From: Butyriboletus loyo
Taxonomy: Eukaryota; Basidiomycota; Agaricomycetes; Boletales; Boletaceae
Assembly (NCBI GenBank): GCA_038093515.1
Contig: JBBPSI010000011.1
Span: 1-64,000 of the forward strand
Direction: 5' to 3'
Length of the DNA: 64,000 bases
Part shown: piece by piece, positions 21,437-33,100 of the stretch
Numbering within the stretch: position 1 is the stretch's first letter
Layout of the letters: every line of letters begins with the position of its first letter
The notes under the pieces: model-generated
What the model was told of the DNA's origin: nothing
Database searches by the model: none
The model's input: the letters and a program-made list of their open reading frames with translations, nothing else
Translations under genes and position numbers: made by a program

Positions 21437-23048
21437 ATGGAGAAGATATCAGATACCATTACCTCCGTGTTTCGGATCGCTATCAAGGACAAACGTCCTG
21501 TCCTCGGGGACGGTACCATCGTCTGGAGCGATACCTTTGGATTAGGATGGCGATTCGGGATCTCCTACAATTCACTCGGGTGGTTTGCAAAGGTCCACGT
21601 GCATCTTGACCATAATCACTCCCACACAGAGCAAGATCAAGCCACCGTGACCGTCTGCCTGAGAGATACCACTAACAAGAATGAAAGGGGGCTCATGGAG
21701 AGGGTGACCACGATCACAGATTTTGGTCACGGTCAACCCGCTCACCTTGGCACTTGGGCCCCATCCGACATTGCTTTGTATCCCTACGTGTCGCTCACGC
21801 TGACTACAAGGGCGCGGCTCCCTCAGCCCCCCATATACCCGCTTCCTTCAACGTCACTGGCATTACGCCAATCCATGGAGAATGGTGACTTTGTGGATAC
21901 CAAATTCTATGCGTTCTCCGCCAAGCGCCCCGGAACTACCGCTGGCAAACCGCGCGTCGTCTATGCAAATAATAAAAGCATCGGGTTGGTGCCACCAAAG
22001 TCTACTTTGAGTACGGACGATGTACCCTTGCCTTGCACCTCGAACTTATACTGTTGCAGCAGCGAAGCAGTTGGCTCCCACATTTCTGGTCAATATGACC
22101 AGCGACCACCATATCAACGGAGATTCCGTGCTTCACGACTATGAGTATGAGCAAGATAGCGACCTCGATGACGAAGAAGACTCAGAGGATGACCCGGATG
22201 ACATTGTGCTCCAGCACAATATTGCTCCTGGCGGGTTTCCGACAGGGTCGTCCTCACAGATGCATGCGCCCAGTAAGCTTCTTTTTCTTCCGGTGTTCCG
22301 GCTTGAACAGACTGTGCTACCAGCGGGTTCGACACAAGGAGGCATCCACGGTATGGAGGACGAATTACCGGGAGAACCTCCCGCCTACTCCGTGAGCAAC
22401 TGTCGGATGATGCTCGTCAAAGGTGTGGCGTACAAGACGTGAGTATGATCGGTGCCTACCGAGTACTAGTAGCCTGGAACTAGCGTTGTCCTCCTCAGGT
22501 GGTTTTCATACGTCTATTTCCGCTACACGGGCCAGGTATCTTTCCTGCCTCTGAAGTCGGCGCGGGGTTCTTCCAGAGAGAGTCCCAACAACCTCAATCA
22601 GGCTCCCTGTTGCTCCCCAAAGTCAATGTATCGACTTGCAGTCAGTGTAAGCACGATTCTGTGGCGGCATATGCACGAGTTGATGCGTAACATTTGGCAG
22701 CTCGGGGATGAAAGAATGAAAGAACTTGCCTTGCGTGCCATTAAAGAAGGGTTATCGAAAGATAACATCGTTGAGGAGGCTTTCTCGTGGTTTACGGCAC
22801 AGTACGTTACCTGAGATTGCCTTGTTCAGGTCATGGATAGTAGTTCACGATCATGCCCTCCATCTCATAGACATCCGAACATTACCGAGTATGAAGTTGA
22901 CAAAGTGTCCGAGCTTCGGAAATCAACTGAAGTTTCATCAGCGATCAAGCTCCAGCTAAAAGCAGTGTCGCTTGGAGAGAAGCCCTGGGCCCATAATGCT
23001 CTTATTGCGATCATGGAGAGGTTAAACCCGTCCGAACCGTCAACGTAG
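21437..23048 (+). CDS. BTB/POZ-like protein with N-terminal MATH-like region (paralogue 1)
   Basis: A member of an expanded Agaricomycete family thought to act as Cul3 substrate receptors. ATG 21437 opens MEKISDTITSVFRIAIKDKR, then a MATH-like beta-rich N-terminal half (GLGWRFGISYNSLGWFAKVH). The BTB-type core begins GDFVDTKFYAFSAKR, continues RVVYANN, has a strongly acidic insert (QDSDLDDEEDSEDDPDD), and then VKGVAYKT joined by an intron to WFSYVYFRYTGQVSFLPL, CSPKSMYRLA and LGDERMKELALRAIKEGLSK. It ends ERLNPSEPST at 23048. The splice in the YANN-to-acidic segment is unclear. It ends only 91 bp from the convergent Mediator gene. Confidence 0.75.
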
Positions 23049-23139
23049 TAATCCTATCCTATCTTGCTCATGCTCCAACCTTGTTTCAGAATTGTCTGTT
23101 CCCTCGCTGTTTTCATGCCGCTTGTATTATCTGCCTGTA

Positions 23140-25805
23140 TTATTTAGGTCCCATGTTAACCCATACTTTTCCTGGCAGCCCCCAGATCCCGCCTCGTCTG
23201 ATTATTTCATCCATACCACGTGTATCAACCCCAGCCGAAGCCTCTAATTTCACGCCGCAGTCGCAAGCAATGCCTCCACCTTTATTGTTGAACTCGCCGC
23301 AAGAGGCACGAAGCTCGACCATGCTGGTACCTGCTGCGGAGGCTCGTGCAGGGCTCGAGAGGACGATCACCGGTGGAGGACGAGACGGGACAGGGGAACT
23401 CGACAACTCCATGCCCATCCCAGCCATGGAAATGTCCATCCCAGAATTCATACTCATACTCAACCCAGGGATTTCCATGTCCATGTCCATATCAGTAGAT
23501 CCAAAGAGACTTCTAGAGCTGGAACCACCGGAGATTGGAGGTGGTCCGACGCTAAGCCCTTCGAGTCTAAAGTGGGACGCGTTGGAACCCATCAAGGGCG
23601 GTAACATTGTCGAAGGAAGATATACCGACACGGGGATCGAACGCGGTGCGACCGTTCCAGCAAGAACGGAAGCAAGTAGGGCCAGGGAGACAGATTCTTC
23701 CATTTCGTCGCCCGATGCGGGGAGCACTGATGTCGGATCCTTTCGTACAAGAGCAGTGCGGTCTGGTTCCCATCGAAGCATCCCTAACAGCTCATTCAGC
23801 CAGCATTGCTCCTTCACGATCTGAGAACGAAGCCCGTGAGTTTGTTGAGGAATGGGATCACACACCACGAAGCTGTGGTGTACCACCTACGTCCAAAATG
23901 CGCGACACCTCACTAGCCGTTTTCACGGGGACCTCTTGCAACAAAAATCCTGGCTCTTGCGGGGCCACAAGCCGCAGGTCAAGTGGCGGATGCGCTTGAC
24001 TTGGTGAGGTCTGATAATGTCACCAGTTTGAGAACCGATCCCCAGGCAAGTTCCGCCACCTACATAAGTAGCTTTGTAGTACTCTGAGGGTGAGCCGTTG
24101 TTTAACTTTGCGATGCAATGTCAGCAGAATCACCATGAGAGTCAAACAAGAGGTGACAAAGCTATCTGATGACAATGAACCCGTCAAAAGGTAAAATGAT
24201 TGTCACAAACTGCCATTTGGCAGGTGTAAAAGGTCAGCAGTTGAACGAAAGCGAGAAAGTTGGTTTCGCGGACGTCGTGCATAGGCCTGTGTCAAGAACA
24301 GGTCGTTTTGGCTTGAACCACACTTACCAACAGATCCACCCAACTCCCACTATCAATTGCTTGAGCTTGCGACGGACCCATCATGAAGCCGTTGAATGCA
24401 AGATTGCCCATGCTCGTTCCTGTCACTGGACCAATGGATCCAAAAGGACCCAAGTTGCCTAAACCAGTGCCTGTAGAAGAACCTGTTGGGACACTCATGT
24501 TCATCAGGACGTCCGTGGACATGTCCACCGCCAGAACAGCCTGTATCGCCCGTAGCCGACTCTGCGAGACTACGACACCATGGTTAGTCGGCTGACGCCT
24601 CAACCTGGATGGGCGGTTGAATTCGAGGACCCAAGAGTGAGAAGGAACCTGGGGGAAAATGTGGTCACTTGGAAAGTTAGAGTGGGGTGATGCCCCAATA
24701 ACTTCAGATGAATGGACAAGTTTTAGACGGGCGATCGTGGCGCCGTCATATTTCCCCGAAAGGGCGGTGGTCAGATGAGTCATGGGAACGTCAATGGAAG
24801 GGTTGGAGTTGCTTGTTTGGGGCTGCGTGGTTGGTGAGGAGCGAAGGAGGCGAAGGTACGATAGAGGAGAAAGCCAGACAAGGAAGGACAAGCATGGCGC
24901 GTCGAGGTACAACAAGGGTAAGGAGTTTCGGGCAAGCAATTTATCGAGAGGTTGACGCTTTGGCCTATCCGCCGACCAGCGTCAATAAATGCTGATCTAA
25001 ACAAAGAAGGGACGCACCCAGTAGATCTTTGAGCATCAAGGAAATGCTGAGTTGCGCTGACGGGTTCCATAAACCAGCGGATTCCTAGCTCACCCTCAGC
25101 AACTGCTAACGAATCCAGCATCATGAGGTAGTGTAGATGGTCTTGCACAACGAGACCAAGGTAAGCAGCTTCAATGGCCGGATCCTCTGCTTGTGTGTTG
25201 TGAACTGCAGCGAGTGATGCCCGATTTGCCGCATCAACCCATCTGGCTATATCCCTGGCGAGAAAGGCATCCAACTCTGGTGCTGCTGGTGGGCCGTTAG
25301 CATTATTATTACCAACAGCAAAGGAAGTCTTGACAACTACTCCGCCGTCGATGTCAACGTCGAGGACTAGGACTTTACCGGCCATCATTATGGTCGTGGC
25401 AGCCGAGGTTCCGGAACTGTCGATGAATGCCTCCATGCCCACTGCACGGCCCCATTCCTCGAGCCTAGTGGGAGATGGGGATGCAGTATCAGGGAAGACC
25501 ATGACACGCCGCTCTGCAGAGAGTGAAGTAGCAGCAGCGCGTGAGAGTGTGATGGATGTGGACATTGCGGTATGTTGCTTCATGAGACTGACGAGTTTGG
25601 AGGTTTGATCGGAGGATGGAACGGCGCTGAGCTGGGACAGCGCATGGCTGAGCTGAGTGGTCGTGTTGAGTATGGTGTTGAGTCGTGTCAGAGTCGCCGA
25701 GTATGATGTGCCGAATGGATGAGGAGTACGAGGTTCATCCGGGGTTGGTGGCGGAACGGCGAGCACATCGTGCACCGCAGCGAGCAATGATGGCGGTGGT
25801 TCCAT
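23140..25805 (-). CDS. MED1: Mediator complex subunit 1 (Med1)-like protein
   Basis: A nuclear component of the Mediator middle module. The first exon (from ATG 25805, MEPPPSLLAAVHDVL) runs about 265 aa. It carries the Med1 signature region LEEWGRAVGMEAFIDSSG, MMAGKVLVLDVDIDGGVVVK and EAAYLGLVVQDHLHYLMMLD, then GIRWFMEPV. Middle exons near 24300-24900 give MTHLTTALSGKYDGATIARL and SHSWVLEFNRPSRL. Then PLDLRLVAPQEPGFLLQEVP and IVKEQCWLNELLGMLRWEPD (about 23800-23995) match the second conserved Med1 block. The C-terminus has a Met/Asp-rich stretch (DMDMDMEIPGLSMSMN) and ends at 23140. Junctions at 24830-25010 and 24000-24290 are unresolved. The gene sits between two BTB-like paralogues on the other strand. 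Confidence 0.75.
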
Positions 25806-26073
25806 TTAGAGCTCTGTCAGGTTGTCACCTCCCAAGTCAGCGAGGATGTGGATCTGAGAAACAGCCATACCAGTGATGGCTTGCCCCTCGAGTGCTCCGC
25901 ATGCCACCATCTTTTACAAGGTTTGATGCCAGCGTACAAGGCCATGAAGTAGTCACCGGTCCTCTTCATTTCAGAGACATCTAAATACTGGGTCCATCCT
26001 CGAGTTTTCCGTCCCTCAAACCTTCTGGCATTAGTGCCCAGCGTCCCCCGTATCGCACCATCCCTCCAACATC

Positions 26074-27945
26074 ATGAAAGCGGAAAAACGAGAGGAGCAA
26101 TGGACACCTACAACAATCCAGGCTGCCTTCGTCTTCTGTTCGCCGCCCTCCGATCTAATATCGGGTGGTATCTCTGTGGACCTCCCGCTGCTAAATCTTG
26201 GGTGGACTTTCGCTTTGTCGTCGAAGACTCCCCAGAAATTCGGAGCTCGCACTGGCGGAAAACCACTGACGCAAAGCAGACCATATAACTGGATTCCCGC
26301 AGCGTTCTCTTTCCGTCGGTACGATAGCAAAATCCCTTGGGGGAATACATCCATGCATGCTCAGCTTTCCCTTCTTATGGACGGTGGCGGCACTCCGGGC
26401 AGCAATCCGACGCCCCTTGGACTTGGTACCATGAAGGTCGTCTTGGCACACACCCCTTCGGCGGAAGTCCCATTAACAAAATCTTGCACACTCTCATCGC
26501 TCCAACCTGCCAAGGTCTCGCTCACTGTGACAATTTCAGAGTGTCCATTCGCCAATGGACTCTTCCAAGCTGTTTCTAGCCAAATCACCGAAGCGGGAGT
26601 CCACGTAGGGTTAATCAGACAGTACGCTGACTGTCTCTTAAGTCGATCACTCGCGACGGGAAAACTTTTCGACGTGAAATTCTTGACCCGCTCTACCCGC
26701 TCTACTTCTGGAAATACTGGACAGCTTTTCCAGACCTATGCCTCGCTCTCCGTCTTGGAAAAACACGTTAATCTTTCATCTGGTCAGTGATGGCGAATTC
26801 TTTAAGCAATGTCTAGCTGATAGTTTCTAAGCTTAAATTAGGGAGCAATGGACAGACGCACTAGCGGTACTGGATTGTCGTGATAATGCCAACGCAAAAC
26901 GTGTCGGGGAAATTTTGTGCCCAAACGACTACGACTACGAGCTTGACAGCGATTTTGAGGATGAAGATGAGGCTTCGTCTCCTGTAGAACGTTGTGGATT
27001 ATCCCCATCCGATGAGCGTAATATAGCTATCATTGAAGGTATGTCGTCCATCCGCACCTTGTCTGCACAGGCTTACTTTGCGACTCCTGACGGGCCGACA
27101 ATCAGAAAGCAGCACCGAAAGGTCGAGCAACTCTTTCTCTTCTTTTGAGCTGGATAGAGGTCGGTGACGCATTGCGGTTGCCGTGTGGGTTCTCAATCAA
27201 GTCCAGCCAGTGACCAGGGCTCGTTTGATAACCAGCTCGAGGAAGTCATCAAAGGTCTGGGAGAGCCACCCCATTCGTCTTCAGTGGTTGCAGCCGACCA
27301 CGAACGAACGGTTTTAGTAAGGTTTGCAGCCCATAGGACGTAAGTGATGTGCTGCTTGAGATTGTGTACTGGATAGTGCTTGATCGGAATGCAGGTGGTA
27401 TGCTTTCCTGTGGTACTGTTACACTGGCGATATCGAATTCAACAAACTGAAGTCGCAAGTTGAACCCGGTGCTCAGCACCTCCGTGTAACCCATCTCAAA
27501 GACGGCCCACCCACTTGTTCACCCAAATCGATGTACCGACTAGCGGATCTCGCATCCTTGTAAGATGTATTCAAATAACAGAGCTCTCAAGTATTCCAAG
27601 ATCGATGATCAGGTCCTCAAGGCCAAGACCTTAGAGGCTATCAGAGAAGGAATGTCCGAGGTAAATGTCCTGGACGAAACGCTCTCCGTCTTCACATCTA
27701 AGTCAGTGATCCCTCATTCACTGGGAGCGTTGCTCACGAGTATGAATAGATATCCTGATGTTCGAGAAGTCCAGCTTCGTGTCCTCATGGAACACCGTAG
27801 TTCACCTAAGGTCAAGCGAGCGTTTCTTAGAACGATGTCGAAGTTCGGGAGCATACCCCACGCGGAGCCTGCGCTCTCAGCCTTCTACGACAGGCTTGCG
27901 GCCCAGCAATCACGAACCCGGCCCAGTCGTTTTCCCGGTTTTTGA
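26074..27945 (+). CDS. BTB/POZ-like protein (paralogue 2)
   Basis: Shares the architecture of the gene at 21437-23048. A MATH-like N-terminal region starts at ATG 26074 (MKAEKREEQW, then GGKPLTQSRPYNWIPAAFSF). The BTB core has GKLFDVKFLTRSTRSTSG, an acidic insert (YDYELDSDFEDEDEASSP), RTWYAFLWYCYTGDIEFNKL, CSPKSMYRLADLAS and KTLEAIREGMSEVNVLDETL, ending SRFPGF at 27945. The matched landmarks (DVKF/DTKF, acidic insert, W-x2-Y/F-x2-YTG, CSPKSMYRLA) show common descent. Divergence elsewhere is large, so the duplication is old or the copies evolve fast. At least six introns are needed; the stretch 27100-27240 is hard to place in frame. Confidence 0.7.
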
Positions 27946-28009
27946 TTGATGAATACTCGTTCGTCTTTCATTCATCTACCATATGTGCCTGTGCCTGTTG
28001 CGAGTCACA

Positions 28010-29056
28010 AAAAAAAAAGCAAGGTTGCATGTAAGCTTTTCAACTTGTTCCGTCGCCCCCGCTTTAAGCTGACTGGATGTGGACAGGTTTATAACAAGCT
28101 TCCGTGTCTCGTACCACGTCTGAATATTGACGGGGCTTATATCCCACATATCTGTTGCACCCTCATGGCGAATCTGGTTACCCTGTCTACTATGATCCTT
28201 TATATTGTCCTCTCGAACATATGAATGTTTTGTATCACCCCAGAACTTCTGTGCTTGGTTGCCATCTGTACTGCACCCGGTGTGATATCAAGTTCATCGG
28301 TTCTGTTGCATTCGACAAAGCCTCTCTTGAAAAATTCTATGTACCACCACTTCGTGTCGCTCTCTCGAGGAACACACACTGCTGACTTTTGCGTGACTTG
28401 ACACATCCTTCTGGTGCACCTGTTCTGTGTGTTGATCAGCATTTGGATGAGGTACCTTCTTGTTCAACGGACTCCGTCTGAGTGTAACTGGTCTCGCCTG
28501 AGAGTGGACGCTCTTGCCTGGCATCTACTAGCTTCGAAGCTCGCCGAGGTAAAAAGTACATAAACAGACGAAGCCTGCCCTCATCGCTACTCTGCTGTCT
28601 TACTTTTTCGAATCTCGCTCTTCCATCTGCACTCGTTCTGCTCAAGAGGTTCTTCGCGAGTTCGGTGACACAAACCTTCCCTTGCCATGTGCACGCCGTG
28701 TGGTTCCTCTCATTTCCGTGTACTTCGATGACTTGTATGGCCGGGATGTATCTGTCATGCTCCGTAGCCCCCCGAATGTGATCCATGCATTCAGCAACGA
28801 TCTCGTTCATAACCCTAGTATTGACTGGATTCATTTGCCCTTGGATGACCTTGTATCCCGCCTTCACAAACTGACTACGGATGTTTTAAGTGCTTCAATC
28901 CAATGCCAACTAGGGAAAGGTCGTCCATCCGTACACAGCCAACGTTCCCGCCGCAAAAATTGCGTTGGATTGATTCAACATATCCTTGCTCGCGCACGCT
29001 ATCTGGAGTATGCTTGCTGGAGCAGTCGCTGTGTGATCCCTAACTCACGTTAGTGA
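28010..29056 (+). pseudogene. Decayed ORF of unknown family, frame-disrupted
   Basis: Protein-like segments appear in order but in changing frames: VYNKLPCLVPRLNIDGAYIP, HPHGESGYPVYYDPLYCPLE and SVLGCHLYCTRCDIKFIGSV, PPLRVALSR, GTHTADFCV, LTHPSGAPVLCVDQHLDEVP, CNWSRLRVDALAWHLLASKL, TKPALIATLLSYFF, and a longer piece with CARRVVPLISVYFDDLYGRD and DLVHNPSIDWIHLPLDDLVS. Several changes of frame occur over fewer than 20 bases with no room for an intron. The LYCTRC-type cysteine cluster is loosely reminiscent of KDZ-transposase-associated cysteine clusters, and RLRVDALAWHL...TKPALIATLL is loosely SAP-like. Both are guesses. Alternatives are a real gene with unusual splicing or local sequence errors. 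Confidence 0.5.
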
Positions 29057-29336
29057 GGGAGGGTTCTTTCAGCCAGAACGACCTACCGATGCGCGCGAAA
29101 ATATGTATAGTCCTTCAAGGACTCCTACACCTGCACAATGCAAAAGTCGTCTGACCCGATGAGTCCGTGACCGCCAAGGTATATTTTCTATGAGCCCATT
29201 CCATGTGTATTGTGTACCAACGATGCATGTTGTACGGTTTCTTTGTCGACGACTGTAATTATAGGAAATCGACGTGAGGACGCGGGCGGCGCAGACAAAC
29301 TTTGTTGTATTGCGCAGACTCGTTGGTGTGCATGCA

Positions 29337-29986
29337 TCATGCACCATCCCCTCGACGCAACCGATTGAACTTGGGTAGCATCTCCCGTAGATACTCGGCA
29401 TGTTTAATCCGCAAGTCCGCCTCCTGAACCTTGCCCCTACCACTCCAGGTTCGTTTCTCCGCAGCGGGGCCATATACAGAAGTGTACTCGTCCAAGGTCT
29501 CATCCAAGGTCGGTACCACCAGACAATTCGTGCCAATAACACAAAAGTTGGATATTCGCACCGTATGGTGCACCCGCGCTCGAGTGGAAATGGTGTTGTT
29601 GTTTCCTATGGAAGGTGACTCGACGCCTAAAAGAGCATTCGTGAGTTTGTCCAGCGACGTTGCCAATAAAGACGGGAAACGTACGACAGCCGATTTCGAA
29701 CAAGTTATTGTCTCCAATGCGCATCACCTCTTTGCGACGGTTGACAATGATAGCGGCCTCTTCGATGATGCAGCCCGAGCCAATGACGATAGGCCCTCCA
29801 AGAGCAAAGATGGTAGCCTTGGGATGAATGACAGAACCTGGTCCGATGGTGATGTCGCCTTTGAGATCGACATCTTGACAAACGACCGCTTTCGAATGGA
29901 TCGTAAACTTGTCCCGTCTAAGATGACGATGGTTAGTTTGACTGGCAGCATACGGTTTTTGATGTGTTTGCTCACATGGGTGGCAT
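29337..29986 (-). CDS. Dynactin subunit 6 (p27), left-handed beta-helix protein
   Basis: A component of the dynactin pointed-end complex that helps dynein bind cargo. A tiny first exon (MPP, ATG 29986) joins across a roughly 56-nt intron to RDKFTIHSKAVVCQDVDLKG. Then come hexapeptide-repeat turns typical of left-handed beta-helices: DITIGPGSVIHPKATIFALG, PIVIGSGCIIEEAAIIVN, MRIGDNNLFEIGC, SIGNNNTISTRARVHHTVRI and NFCVIGTNCLVVPTLDETLD. The C-terminal helix is EADLRIKHAEYLREMLPKFN. An intron after IGC (about 29624-29677) restores the frame. Length is about 190 aa, normal for p27. The stop is at 29337. Confidence 0.92.
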
Positions 29987-30166
29987 GAACCAAATTCAAC
30001 TGAACTTGTCAAGTGGAATATGCCGCATCCTGCTCGGGCCACACCTAGCCGCCTCAATGTTTCGCGGCCTTGACGAACCTACCCAAGATAATGTATACAA
30101 GCAGTATTTCCATGCTAAACCAACTGTATGTACTGGAAGTAAGATTAATAAGTAACCCGGTACCAA

Positions 30167-33100
30167 TCAAGTTGGCTTTTCGAAATGTGCATGCTCTCCC
30201 CACCGCTCCCAAGCTTGGTCTCCAATATGTCTCATCGCGCGTAAGATCTCTTTCCCAACTGACCACCACCCTTCCCGTCGGATGGTCTCGTACGAATCAA
30301 ACGTCGTCCATGGTCGCGAAGTGGAGAGTGTGCCACTGAAACACGAACTCTCTTGAATCGGTGTGAACTCGGGGTATAATGGATCATAGTATGTCGTATA
30401 GAAGAGGCGATGGGCCTCCGCATGAGCATATCTGAAGAAAGGGATTAGGTCAGGATGCAGGTATGCGAACATTACGGTACCTCCACATTGCCAAGAAGAA
30501 TAACAACTGGAGAACGACGCCACAGTATATGATGGTGGTATTCCAGGATTTCTTGGTGACCGGCTGTGTAAAGCGTGAATATCACAGAGAAACGCGGATT
30601 CTAATGTGCATACCAGAAGCCCACGAGTCCAAGCAGAGAATCTGTTGTTGCGATGCAAATCGTGATGTTTGGCTGTCTCTAGATGGAGACTATGAGCAAG
30701 CTGGTTCCGGGCGAGCCGTGCTGCCTTGGAGACTTCTTCCAGTTGCTCGAGATGACTGGAATTGAGTTCAATATCTTCGGACCTAGCGATCGATCAAGTG
30801 GTTCATTTACAACCTCCTAGTAAAGATGGAAGACAACCAACCTATCAGTATCGCTCAAGCTTTCAGCTAGCTCCCTGAGGGTCTTCCTCATACGAGCCAA
30901 TGCTTCAGCATGTCCAACCGGGATATCATCCGGGGCGGCAGAAGCATCTGCTTCAAACGACCCATTTGCTCCACCTTCCGATACATCAGGTATCTTCGTG
31001 GCATCAACCTCCCTCCCCATAGCGTCGACAATTCGCACCAAACTGCGGCGAGGGGTGGGTGGCGATGTGGTCGTTTTCCTTTCTGTATCCGCATGGCCAT
31101 TCGGGAGATTTATCAATGGTTCCACAGACCTTTCTTCGTTAACTCTTTCTCGCCCATAAGCATCCACCAGTCGCACAGCTGGGGATTTTCGAAGCGACCG
31201 TGGAGATGATCCATTTGCTCGAGAGATCGGGGTTGTGGGCCGTTCTGGGGTAACAGGTCTATGCGGAACGGTTGGTGTCGACGTCAGCCGGGAAACTTCA
31301 TTTTCAATCACTTCCGTATTGTTGCCAGTTCCGCGGTCTGTGGCCAGCTTTGGTAATGGCAGCTCAGGATTTGCCAATCTTATAGCGGATATCGGCGAAT
31401 TTGAATGTCCTTCCGTTGCAGAAGTCTCCGATTCGGCTACATCGAAACGAACCTTTAACAATCCCTTCCTCCTGCTAAGCGACCCATACTGAGATTGATC
31501 CACGCCATTTCTTGGGAGCGCAGATTGGCCTGGAGTTGCCATCCATGCACCCGGCGGCGCAGGCGTGCGCAGAGGGAGAGATCTGGCCCGCGACAATGTT
31601 CCTACCGGGGTAACAGGTTCATCTTCACCTGGATCGTCAGTCTCAGTCTCGATGCGCGTGTGGGGGTAGGAGTTAGCGCGGGGTAATGGGGTGGAGGTGG
31701 AGGTTGGAGGCGTCGACTCCAAGGGGAAAAAAGCCTCAGGGGAAGACGATCGGTGGTCTAACTTAGGTGGCAAAGGAGTCGCAGCCCAAGCACCGGGTGG
31801 TTTTGGTGTCTGGATCAATGTGAAATTTGAACTGGTGTGGACACGTCGGTCCTTTATAGGCGTACCCCCAAGCGCATCGTCATCCGACGACGGCGGACCC
31901 GGAAGATCCGGAAGGTCGCGTGGGGGCGAAGGCGTTCGAAAGTCTAAGATAGAACTACCGAGCGATATTTGACGCGGAGGTGTGGCAAGTGAAAACGAAG
32001 GGGACATTTCGGAGGTAGGTAACCTGGTATCGGCAAAGGGGGGAGTACCAGGAGGTGTTGCACTGACATATGGCTCTTCTGGCGAGGGATTTGGAGTCTG
32101 GGAACGTGGTGGATCGTCCACTTTCTCAAGAGACGCTTCGTTTGGGATAGAGGCTGGTGCTCCCAATCGAGGGGAACCCTGTGAAGAGGATGACGTCAAG
32201 ATTTCTGTCTCAGTAACTGTCTCAACCTCATCTGGGACATGATTTGGGGGATTACTCTTAGGTGTGGTAGACTGGAGAGGAAGCTCAATGATGGGCTCTT
32301 CATCACTGTCTAAAAGCAGTGTTATTACCCATCCAGGTTGTAGACGAAGATAACGGCACACCTAGTACCATGTCTTCCTGACTCCATGAATTTCTGATCG
32401 CCGGAGGTTCTCCGCGACTACGTGGCTCGACAACTTCAGTCAGTCCGTTCTGATAATCCTGTCGAAGGGAAGATTCGTCACCCACGATGTGCGTGAGGCT
32501 CATATCGCTAGTCGCGTGACCAACACTTGAGAAACTTTTCATCCTGGAGCGCGCAGGTATCTGGCTAGACTCGATAGCTCCCGATGTCCTGCTTGATGGC
32601 CGAGAACCAGAAGTGAGGGAGCCAGTACTTCTGCGACGATCTGCAGGACCATCGAGTTCAAGCGGAGGGAGAGGACTGCGGGCGAAATTCCAACCAAACT
32701 TAGAAGCGGCACCTGGGGTGGGGCTGAAACCATTCGATGGCGCGGAGTGAGTTGAACCAACGGGATTTTCGTCGAAGCCCGACTTGTGTAAGAAAGCAAG
32801 TGACGTAGCAGAAGAGGCGTCCACCTTTGGTAATGCGGTCGGTACCTTGGTTGGCACCCGAGAAGTGTCTCGGTATCCATCAGAGTCTCCCAGACAAGTG
32901 AGACTCGATGTAGCACGAAAGGAATTGCTAGACTTGTTCCGAATTTTAAGGTGAGAAGTTGGTGGGGATTTGTGAGTTGACCAATCAGGACGGGGTGAGT
33001 TCCAGTTGCGTTCTCGCTCGTGTGCTATTTCTTTGTTCTCTTCTTGCTCTCGCTCCTTCAATGAATCGCAGCTGCTGGCTAACGAGACAGGGGAATCCGA

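Noticed and set aside
29145..29180. Hammerhead-ribozyme-like string (CGATGAGTCCGTGA) near 29157
   Set aside because: Only part of the core matches; the required CGAAA after stem II and a proper cleavage-site strand are missing.
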